Shown here: piece after piece, positions 8,746-16,026 of the stretch
How the letters are laid out: every line of letters begins with the position of its first letter
Numbering within the stretch: the stretch's first letter is position 1
NCBI RefSeq assembly: GCF_000318095.2
Contig: NZ_KB290718.1
Location: forward strand, 141,416-205,415
DNA length: 64,000 bases
Source: Alloprevotella sp. oral taxon 473 str. F0040
Lineage (GTDB): Bacteria; Bacteroidota; Bacteroidia; Bacteroidales; Bacteroidaceae
Reading direction: 5' to 3'
The notes under the pieces: generated by a model
Database searches by the model: none
Told to the model about the DNA's origin: nothing
The model's input: only the letters and a program-made list of their open reading frames with translations
Position numbers and translations under genes: made by a program

Positions 8746-9474
8746 ATGATGCAAAATTTCTTTGCTTTCTCTCTACATGATACCGCCTTGCGGTGTTGCA
8801 TTGCGGTCTTCCTCTCAATGGTAGGCCACAATTTGTATGCGCAACTTGCAGCCACTCCTACGGTCACTCCCCAAATGACATATACCAACACGGATGGACA
8901 GCAAGTGCAAGAAGCTAGCTACAATGGTGGTGCCCCACTTCGCGTAGTCTTTGAAGCCACACCTAAAGACCTCGGCAATTACACGCCGCTCTATGAATGG
9001 CAGTTTACGCGAGAGAACAGTGCAACGCCCTTTCTTACACGTTACGAACAAACCACGACCTATGATTTTATAGAAAGTGGCAACTTTCGTGTACGTCTAC
9101 TTGTATCCTTTGTCTTAGGCAACGATACCATCAGCTACTCGCAAGACGATCCTTTCGTGCTCAACATCGCTGAGAGCAAACTGGAATTTCCCAATGCTTT
9201 CACGCCCAATGGCGATGGCATCAATGATATTTTCAAAGCCAAAGACGGACATCAAAGCATCGTCAGCTTTCAGGCTACCGTGGTAAACCGGTGGGGCAAG
9301 CAAATGGCGCGTTGGAATCATCCATCAGAAGGATGGGATGGAAAGTCAGGAGGCACAGATACCCCAGAAGGAGCCTATTATCTCAATGTTACAGCTCGCG
9401 GAGCAGATGGAAGGAATTATAATATTAAGAAGACCATCAACCTCTTGCGCCGCTACGATGCCATCGCGAAATAG
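8746..9474 (+). CDS. Secreted protein with T9SS type B (CHU_C) C-terminal domain
   Basis: A surface or secreted protein of about 242 residues. A hydrophobic signal segment (CCIAVFLSMVGHNLYAQ) ends at a plausible signal peptidase site. The middle (residues about 40-140) looks like a PKD/Ig-like module (YEWQF, YDFIESGNFRVRLLV). The last 90 residues are the gliding-motility-associated CHU_C domain: FPNAFTPNGDGINDIFK, VVNRWGKQM, GWDGKSGG, TPEGAYYLNV. Such domains direct export by the type IX secretion system and attachment to the cell surface. An ATG at 8728 is also in frame but lies upstream of the predicted transcription start. The ligand is unknown. Confidence 0.82.
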   Translation: MMQNFFAFSLHDTALRCCIAVFLSMVGHNLYAQLAATPTVTPQMTYTNTDGQQVQEASYNGGAPLRVVFEATPKDLGNYTPLYEWQFTRENSATPFLTRYEQTTTYDFIESGNFRVRLLVSFVLGNDTISYSQDDPFVLNIAESKLEFPNAFTPNGDGINDIFKAKDGHQSIVSFQATVVNRWGKQMARWNHPSEGWDGKSGGTDTPEGAYYLNVTARGADGRNYNIKKTINLLRRYDAIAK

Positions 9475-9558
9475 CAAGTAATAATAGAGAGTTTTTCGCA
9501 CCAACACCACACCACTTATTTTTCTTCTCACGAAACGACTAAGCACACAGACTTAAGC

Positions 9559-12447
9559 ATGAACCTTACGCAGCACTCTCCCTCCCTCAATCCCTCTTCT
9601 ACTCCTGCCGTTCCCACACTTGAGGACGGCAACATTGAGATATTGGGAGCACGTGTGCACAATCTTAAAAACATAGATGTCACTATTCCGCGCAACGCCT
9701 TGACGGTCATTACGGGATTGAGTGGTAGTGGCAAGTCTTCCTTAGCTTTTGACACACTATACGCTGAAGGACAACGCAGATATATTGAGACTTTTTCGGC
9801 CTACGCACGCAACTTTCTCGACAATCTCGAGCGACCCGACGTAGATAAAATCACAGGGTTATCCCCGGTAATCAGCATCGAGCAGAAGACCACCAACAAG
9901 AATCCGCGGTCTACAGTGGGCACTGTCACGGAGATCTACGACTTCCTCCGCCTGCTCTTTGCTCGAGCAGGCGATGCTTATTCCTATCTGAGTGGAGAAA
10001 AAATGGTGAAATACAACGAAGAACAGATTCTCGAACTCATACTCCAACAGTATGAGGGACGAAAAATCTATCTTCTTGCTCCGCTCGTCAAGCAGCGCAA
10101 AGGACACTACAAAGAGTTGTTTGAGTCCATCCGCAAGAAAGGTTTTCTCAATGTACGTGTTGATGGTGAACTGCGCACCGTTGAATCTGGTATGCGCGTG
10201 GATCGCTACAAGAATCACGACATCGAAGTGGTGATAGACCGCTTGAAGGTGCAAGCCAAAGACGAAGAACGATTGCAACAAAGCGTGCGTCAATCTTTGC
10301 AACAAGGCGAAGGACTAATGCTCATCCTCGATGCAGAGGACAACAGCATCCGCTATTTTTCTAAGCGGCTCATGTGTCCTTCCACAGGATTAGCGTATCG
10401 CGAACCCGCCCCACACAATTTTTCTTTCAACTCTGCACAAGGGGCTTGTCCCAAGTGCAAGGGTTTAGGTCAAGTGAACGTCATCGACTGGGAAAAAGTT
10501 TGCCCAGACACCTCACTCAGCATCAAGCAAGGCGCACTCGTTCCTCTAGGAAAAGCAAAGAACGCGATGATATTCTGGGCAATAGCTGCCCTTCTTGAGC
10601 AACATGATGCAACACTCAACACGCCCGTCAAAGAACTCTCGGAAGAAGTATTGGATGAAATTTTGAATGGCACGACCGAACGCTTACGCATTTCTAAGAA
10701 AATCACTGGCACTGCCGATGACATCTACACCGAATTTGGTGGGTTGGTGAAATACATCCAGCAGATGGCAGATGCGGAAATGTCTGCTGAATCACAACGC
10801 TGGGCTAAACAATTCTCGCGCACCGCAGAATGTCCCGAATGTCATGGCGCGCGCCTGAACCGCGAAGCCTTGTCTTACAAATTTGGCGACAAGACCATTG
10901 CCGAACTTTCTGCAATGGATGTGGCGCAACTCAAAGAATGGGCCGATGCCGTGTCCGTGAATCTGAGCGGAAAACAGCTTGCGATAGCCACGGAAATCCT
11001 CAAAGAGATTCGTACGCGACTATCTTTTCTCCTCGATGTCGGTTTGGACTATCTCTCCCTCTCACGCGCATCAATGACGCTCTCCGGTGGTGAAAGTCAA
11101 CGTATTCGACTTGCCACACAGATAGGTTCGCAGTTGGTCAATGTGCTCTACATCCTCGACGAACCCTCCATCGGACTTCACCAACGCGACAACGTGCGCC
11201 TCATTCATTCGCTCCGACAACTCCGCGACACTGGTAACACGGTGGTGGTGGTAGAACACGACAAAGACATGATGCTCGCCGCGGACTATGTGGTGGACAT
11301 CGGTCCACGAGCCGGTCGTAAAGGCGGCGAAGTGGTGTTTCAAGGCACACCTGCCGAGATGCTTCAAAGCAAAACACTCACCGCTGGCTATCTTAATGGC
11401 GACAACTTCATCTCGATACCCCAACGTCGCAAAGGCAACGGCAAACAGCTCCGACTCATTGGAGCGAAAGGCAACAACCTGCGCAATGTCACTGCCACCT
11501 TCCCGCTCGGCACATTGATTTGCGTATCGGGAGTGTCGGGATCGGGAAAATCTACTCTCATCAACGACACCCTGCAACCACTGCTTTCGCAACACATCTA
11601 CCACTCTCTCCGCGAACCCTTGTCTTATGATAAAGTGGAAGGTCTGGAACACATCGACAAGGTGGTGGCAGTGGACCAAAGTCCGCTCGGCCGCACACCG
11701 CGCTCTAACCCTGCCACCTATACTGGCGTGTTCAACGACATTCGTGCCCTCTTCGTCAATCTTCCCGAAGCCAAGATACGTGCCTACAAACCAGGACGTT
11801 TCTCCTTCAATATCAAAGGTGGTCGCTGCGAAACCTGTCGCGGCAATGGCTACAAAACCATCGAGATGAACTTTCTCCCCGATGTGTATGTGCCTTGCGA
11901 AACCTGCCACGGCAAACGCTACAACCGCGAAACGCTCGAAGTGCGCTTCAAAGGCAAAAGCATCGCCGATGTGCTCGACATGACCATCAATCAGGCAGTG
12001 GAATTCTTTGAAAACGTGCCCAACATCTTGCATAAAATCAAAGTGTTGCAAGAAGTTGGACTCGGCTATCTGAAACTCGGTCAATCCTGCACCACCCTCT
12101 CGGGAGGAGAAAGCCAGCGCGTGAAACTGGCGACCGAACTCTCCAAGCGCGACACAGGAAACACAATCTATATCCTCGACGAACCTACCACAGGTCTGCA
12201 TTTTGAGGACATCCGCGTGCTCATCGACGTACTCAACAAGCTGGTAGATAAAGGCAACACGGTGATTGTCATCGAGCACAACCTCGACGTGGTCAAAGTG
12301 GCAGACTATATCATCGACATGGGTCCCGAAGGCGGCCGCGGTGGTGGCTACATCGTCGCAGAAGGCACTCCCGAAGCTGTGGTGCAACAAGGTCAAGGAC
12401 CTACCGCCCCCTTCCTCCAAGCGGAATTGGCAGCTGCGCAAAAGTAG
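9559..12447 (+). CDS. uvrA: Excinuclease ABC subunit A
   Basis: The 962-residue damage-recognition ATPase of nucleotide excision repair, which loads UvrB. It has two ABC modules: Walker A motifs GLSGSGKSS (about residue 55) and GVSGSGKST (about 655), signature motifs LSGGESQR near 506 and 846, and Walker B segments ILDEPSIGLHQRD and ILDEPTTGLHFED. The second zinc finger (CETCRGNG ... CETCHGKR) is complete. The first is not: CPST replaces the usual CxxC, while the distal pair CPKC remains. No uvrB or uvrC lies nearby. Bacteroidetes often have more than one UvrA, so this may be one of two. Confidence 0.96.
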   Translation: MNLTQHSPSLNPSSTPAVPTLEDGNIEILGARVHNLKNIDVTIPRNALTVITGLSGSGKSSLAFDTLYAEGQRRYIETFSAYARNFLDNLERPDVDKITGLSPVISIEQKTTNKNPRSTVGTVTEIYDFLRLLFARAGDAYSYLSGEKMVKYNEEQILELILQQYEGRKIYLLAPLVKQRKGHYKELFESIRKKGFLNVRVDGELRTVESGMRVDRYKNHDIEVVIDRLKVQAKDEERLQQSVRQSLQQGEGLMLILDAEDNSIRYFSKRLMCPSTGLAYREPAPHNFSFNSAQGACPKCKGLGQVNVIDWEKVCPDTSLSIKQGALVPLGKAKNAMIFWAIAALLEQHDATLNTPVKELSEEVLDEILNGTTERLRISKKITGTADDIYTEFGGLVKYIQQMADAEMSAESQRWAKQFSRTAECPECHGARLNREALSYKFGDKTIAELSAMDVAQLKEWADAVSVNLSGKQLAIATEILKEIRTRLSFLLDVGLDYLSLSRASMTLSGGESQRIRLATQIGSQLVNVLYILDEPSIGLHQRDNVRLIHSLRQLRDTGNTVVVVEHDKDMMLAADYVVDIGPRAGRKGGEVVFQGTPAEMLQSKTLTAGYLNGDNFISIPQRRKGNGKQLRLIGAKGNNLRNVTATFPLGTLICVSGVSGSGKSTLINDTLQPLLSQHIYHSLREPLSYDKVEGLEHIDKVVAVDQSPLGRTPRSNPATYTGVFNDIRALFVNLPEAKIRAYKPGRFSFNIKGGRCETCRGNGYKTIEMNFLPDVYVPCETCHGKRYNRETLEVRFKGKSIADVLDMTINQAVEFFENVPNILHKIKVLQEVGLGYLKLGQSCTTLSGGESQRVKLATELSKRDTGNTIYILDEPTTGLHFEDIRVLIDVLNKLVDKGNTVIVIEHNLDVVKVADYIIDMGPEGGRGGGYIVAEGTPEAVVQQGQGPTAPFLQAELAAAQK

Positions 12448-12558
12448 TCAAAGCAAGGAAAGTCATGCAAAAGCCTGACAAACATCTGGCACACAAATTT
12501 CCTGCTACTCCCATAAAAAATCAATCCAATCATTTAATAATCCCCTAACTCCCTTACC

Positions 12559-14469
12559 ATGTTTGAAGGACAACCCAAAGGGCTCTTCGCCCTTGCCCTC
12601 GCCAACACTGGCGAACGCTTCGGCTACTACACCATGCTAGCCGTTTTCGTGCTGTTCCTCCAAGAAAACTTTGGGTGGAGTGCTGGCCTTGCCGGTACCT
12701 ACTACTCAACTTTCTTGATGTTCGTGTACTTCCTGCCATTCGTTGGCGGTATTCTCGCTGACAAGTTTGGCTACGGCAAAATGGTGAAGATCGGTATCAG
12801 CATCATGTTCCTTGGATACCTTCTTTTGGCTGTACCCCTCGGCAACGGTGGTGCTGCCGTTAGTGCCATCATTGGTGCGCTTGCGCTCATCAGCATCGGC
12901 ACTGGCCTTTTCAAGGGAAACCTGCAAGTGATGGTCGGTGAGCTCTATGCCTCTCCCGAAATGGCAGGAAAGCGCGACTCGGCTTTCTCTCTCTTCTACA
13001 TGGCCATTAACATTGGAGCACTCTTTGCGCCCACAGCGGCTGTAGAAATTATGAAGTACGCTCAAGGCCTCGGCTTCAACAAGGCAGATAGCTACCACTT
13101 CGCCTTTGCTGTTGCATGCGTTTCGCTCATCATCTCTATCTTGATCTACTTTGCCACTCGCAGCACCTTCCGTCATGTTGAAGGTGGACACACTGCAGTT
13201 CCTGCAAAGGACAATAGCGCCGCAGTCGCTGCAGAACCCGAATTGAGCAAGGAAGACACCAAAGCGCGCATCGTGGCTCTCTGCCTCGTCTTCGCAGTGG
13301 TTATCTTCTTCTGGATGGCCTTCCACCAAAATGGCTTGACACTTACCTACTTTGCTGCTGAATTTACTCAACAGTCTGCAACGGGCATTTCATCAATGCT
13401 TTTTGATGTCAAAAACCTCGTGATGGTTATCATCGCCATCTATGCTTCTTTTGCCGTAGTGCAAAGCAAAACTTCAAAGAGTCGCATCATAGCTACCGTT
13501 GTAACACTGCTCTGTGCAGCTGGTATCATCTACAATGGTATCACCACTGGCAACCACACTGTCGATGTGAGCGCACCCATTTTCCAACAATTCAACCCCT
13601 GCTTCGTTGTTGGTCTCACCCCCGTGAGCGTAGCTCTCTTTGGATGGTTGGCTGCCCGTAAAAAGGAACCTACAGCTCCACGCAAAATCGCCTATGGTAT
13701 GATTGTGGCAGCCATTGGTTTCGGCATCATGATTTTCGGTTCTACTGGCATCAGTCCCTTAGAAAATCAAGTGACTGAAAAGTTCAACATCGATGAACAA
13801 CTGAAGGCGCAGAAAGAAGCAAATGATAAAGAGTTCAAAGCCTTCACAGCCAAAGTAGAAGACAATTTCAAACAGCAGAAAGAGAAGATTGAAGCTGAAG
13901 TACAAAAGGTTCAGAAACAAGAAGAGCAAAGTAAAGTTTCAGCCTTGAGCACAGCAAGAGACCTAGAACAGAAGGCTGAAATCAAACTCAATTCGAACCT
14001 GACCAAAATCAAACAAGACGCTCTAAAGAACCTAGAAATTCAAAAGTTGCGCAACGAAGCTGATGCTCAAATCAAAGCCTACGAAGCATCTATGCAAGAA
14101 AAAAATCTTGTAGCTGACACAGAGGCTAAGGTGCAAAAAGCCAATGTAGAAGCCAAGATTGAAGCATCTGGTATGCGTGTTTCTCCCAACTGGCTCATCC
14201 TCACGTATCTCATCCTCACTTTTGCTGAGCTTCTCCTTTCACCTATGGGTATTTCCTTCGTATCGAAGGTGGCTCCTCCCAAGTACAAGGGTATGATGAT
14301 GGGTGGTTGGTTCGTAGCAACAGCCATTGGTAACTTCCTCACGGTGATTCCTGCCCTCTTGTGGTGTAAGGTTCCCCTCGTGGTTGTATGGGGTGTGCTT
14401 GCTGCTCTCTGCCTACTCTCCTTCATCTTCATTTTCTCTCAAATGAAGAAGCTCGAAAAGGTGGCTTAA
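12559..14469 (+). CDS. POT/PTR family peptide:proton symporter with coiled-coil insertion
   Basis: A 636-residue inner-membrane transporter of the proton-coupled oligopeptide family. The helix-1 motif reads NTGERFGYY (residues about 17-25), so the first Glu of the usual ExxERFxYY is Asn. The second family signature is around FAELLLSPMGISFVS. Family members are near 500 residues; here a charged, alpha-helical segment rich in Lys, Glu, Gln and Ala occupies about residues 402-537, between two C-terminal-half membrane helices. It has heptad-like patterning and no Pro or Cys. Topology of the family would put that loop in the periplasm. The loss of the proton-coupling Glu and the insertion make transport mode and substrate uncertain. 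The gene is followed by its own terminator. Confidence 0.9.
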   Translation: MFEGQPKGLFALALANTGERFGYYTMLAVFVLFLQENFGWSAGLAGTYYSTFLMFVYFLPFVGGILADKFGYGKMVKIGISIMFLGYLLLAVPLGNGGAAVSAIIGALALISIGTGLFKGNLQVMVGELYASPEMAGKRDSAFSLFYMAINIGALFAPTAAVEIMKYAQGLGFNKADSYHFAFAVACVSLIISILIYFATRSTFRHVEGGHTAVPAKDNSAAVAAEPELSKEDTKARIVALCLVFAVVIFFWMAFHQNGLTLTYFAAEFTQQSATGISSMLFDVKNLVMVIIAIYASFAVVQSKTSKSRIIATVVTLLCAAGIIYNGITTGNHTVDVSAPIFQQFNPCFVVGLTPVSVALFGWLAARKKEPTAPRKIAYGMIVAAIGFGIMIFGSTGISPLENQVTEKFNIDEQLKAQKEANDKEFKAFTAKVEDNFKQQKEKIEAEVQKVQKQEEQSKVSALSTARDLEQKAEIKLNSNLTKIKQDALKNLEIQKLRNEADAQIKAYEASMQEKNLVADTEAKVQKANVEAKIEASGMRVSPNWLILTYLILTFAELLLSPMGISFVSKVAPPKYKGMMMGGWFVATAIGNFLTVIPALLWCKVPLVVVWGVLAALCLLSFIFIFSQMKKLEKVA

Positions 14470-14512
14470 TTCCTTATTTTGTTCAATCTTGTGCTTCTAG
14501 CGCAAGCAATTT

Positions 14513-14554
14513 TGGTCGCATTGAAATCTTATGGTTTCGGTGCGACCACTTTTT
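14513..14554 (+). terminator. Rho-independent terminator of the POT gene
   Basis: TGGTCGCA (14513-14520) pairs with TGCGACCA (14541-14548); the stem extends inward through two T-G wobbles and GAAA/TTTC. A run of CTTTTTT follows. Confidence 0.8.
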
Positions 14555-14874
14555 TAGGCGAAGCTTGTATCAAGATTGCCCCAATCAGCCCAAAACCACG
14601 CATATTCAGAAGATAAATCTTGGCAAGACTCAAGCCTATTCTTTGCAACGTCAAGCAAAATGTCCGTGCTTTTCAATAACTTCTCGGAGAATTTAGAAAA
14701 ACTCTGCGAGATATTTTTATAACTCTCCGAGATATTATTAGGAAACTCCGAGATATATCGTCAGATATCCCATTGCAAGATATCTTCTCCTTTATAATCT
14801 CCATCCGATATCCTAAATACGCTTTTCAAATCTCTTATTGGCCGTTTGATAATACACAAATTCTTAATAAGCTG
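14555..14874. other. Intergenic stretch before the capsule promoter
   Basis: No gene is convincing here. The stretch holds a four-unit 21-bp periodic repeat (14680-14763, listed separately). The repeat lies in a minus-strand frame open for about 70 codons without an ATG. Short plus-strand frames overlap the capsule promoter and have no recognisable features. Confidence 0.5.
14680..14763. repeat. Four-unit degenerate 21-bp tandem repeat
   Basis: Units begin at 14680, 14701, 14722 and 14743, with core CTCTCCGAGATATT. The GAGATAT cores (GAGAATT in unit 1) lie at 14687, 14708, 14729 and 14750, a period of exactly 21 bp. On the minus strand the units read as heptads beginning ISE, ISE, ISQ and FSE. 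A related array lies at 54169-54252. Confidence 0.65.
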
Positions 14875-14906
14875 TTTGTATATCCCAACAAAAAATTATA
14901 CCTTTG
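14875..14906 (+). promoter_or_regulatory. Promoter of the capsule locus
   Basis: TTTG (14875-14878), 20 nt, then TACCTTTG (14899-14906), a full match to the Bacteroidetes consensus. The predicted start near 14912 leaves a leader of about 250 nt before the export gene. No inverted repeats flanking the promoter were found, so it does not look invertible. Confidence 0.7.
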
Positions 14907-14911
14907 CGAAA

Positions 14912-15162
14912 ATGTGCTATATGGCACTGTGGTTCCTAGTCTAGCTAATGTTGAGCCTTTTGTTTTGCTTGATTTAGCAACCAAGATGCGACACCTTCTT
15001 TGTGACGGCCCATGACTACATAAAACGAAGGGATAATAAACTAGCACCTATTCACTGAGCTGAAACATCGCTCAGCAGAACTATACGAAACATATCAAAA
15101 CACCTCAATTCTATCATTTACACCTCCCACACACAAAATGGTGTGATGAATAACTTTTCTAT
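14912..15162 (+). promoter_or_regulatory. Long untranslated leader of the capsule transcript
   Basis: About 250 nt between the predicted transcription start and the first capsule gene, without a credible ORF. A small hairpin CTGAGC/GCTCAG lies at 15055-15075. Long leaders ahead of capsule operons are often targets of NusG-like antiterminators (UpxY, RfaH); no such gene is in the window. Confidence 0.4.
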
Positions 15163-16014
15163 ATGACGAGATTATCAACCCTACGCCTTTTCAGCAAAAC
15201 TAGCAAGACTTGTATATCATTTCATAAGCTTAGTCGCTCATTGTTCTGTTTTAACCTGTGGATTGTAGCAGCCTTCACACTTGCCATTACTAGCTGCAAC
15301 ACCATTAAGGACATCGCCTACCTACAAGAGATCCCCACCGACAGACCGATTACTCTGCAAGTGCCTCAAGACATTCGCCTAGAACCTGGTGATCAGCTAA
15401 GCATCAGTATTCATGGACGTGATCCGAAGGTTGTAGAAATTTACAACATGCCCAACATCTCCAATGCCACTGGAGGCTCTACCAAAGCAAGTTATACGGT
15501 AAATGCCAACGGACAAATTGATATGTTGCAATTTGGTTTAATCCACGTAGCAGGAATGACACGTGCTGAGCTAGCCAACCAGATTAAGTATCGTTTAGTA
15601 TCGAGTGGTGTAGTACGCGACCCAGTAGTTGTAGTTGACTTTGCTACAATGACTTATTCAGTTTTAGGAGAAGTAACTTCCCCTGGTCGAAAAGCTATTG
15701 ACCGAGACCACATGACAATTTTAGATGCATTAGCACAAGCCGGCGATTTAACCATCTATGGTCAGCGCAAAAATGTACTTGTCATGCGCAATGAGGAAGG
15801 AAAACAAACAGCTTATCGCATCGATCTAACCAATACAGAGAGTGTCTATTCTTCACCAGTGTTCAACCTAAAACAAAATGATATCATTTACGTTGAACCC
15901 AACACAAAGAAGGCCAACGAATCAGTTAATAATGCCAATACTCTCCGCACTCCAACCTTCTGGTTTTCCGCCATTACCTTTGCTACTACATTACTTCTGT
16001 ATCTCAAGAAATAA
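15163..16014 (+). CDS. Polysaccharide export lipoprotein (Wza/OPX family)
   Basis: A 283-residue outer-membrane export protein. A lipobox (AITSC, Cys 45) follows a hydrophobic stretch; the N-region before it is unusually long, but no better start exists. The export domain begins RLEPGDQLSISIHGRDP, followed by QIDMLQFGLIHVAGMTRAEL and an SLBB-like domain (YSVLGEVTSPGR, DRDHMTILDALAQAGDLTIYG). A hydrophobic C-terminal helix (FWFSAITFATTLLLYL) is typical of Bacteroidetes OPX proteins. It should form the channel through which the polymer leaves, working with the next gene, 12 nt downstream. Confidence 0.9.
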   Translation: MTRLSTLRLFSKTSKTCISFHKLSRSLFCFNLWIVAAFTLAITSCNTIKDIAYLQEIPTDRPITLQVPQDIRLEPGDQLSISIHGRDPKVVEIYNMPNISNATGGSTKASYTVNANGQIDMLQFGLIHVAGMTRAELANQIKYRLVSSGVVRDPVVVVDFATMTYSVLGEVTSPGRKAIDRDHMTILDALAQAGDLTIYGQRKNVLVMRNEEGKQTAYRIDLTNTESVYSSPVFNLKQNDIIYVEPNTKKANESVNNANTLRTPTFWFSAITFATTLLLYLKK

Positions 16015-16026
16015 GACTATCCGTTC

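Noticed and set aside
11071..12441. 456-codon minus-strand open frame opposite uvrA
   Set aside because: Antisense shadow of the UvrA C-terminal half, whose motifs are clear on the plus strand.
14680..14763. CRISPR array
   Set aside because: The units are contiguous 21-bp degenerate repeats with no spacers and no cas genes nearby.
14875..14906. Invertible (phase-variable) capsule promoter
   Set aside because: No inverted repeats flanking the promoter and no tyrosine recombinase gene in the window.
14773..15015. 80-codon plus-strand frame between the POT gene and the capsule
   Set aside because: It runs across the capsule promoter and its predicted transcription start; no recognisable features.
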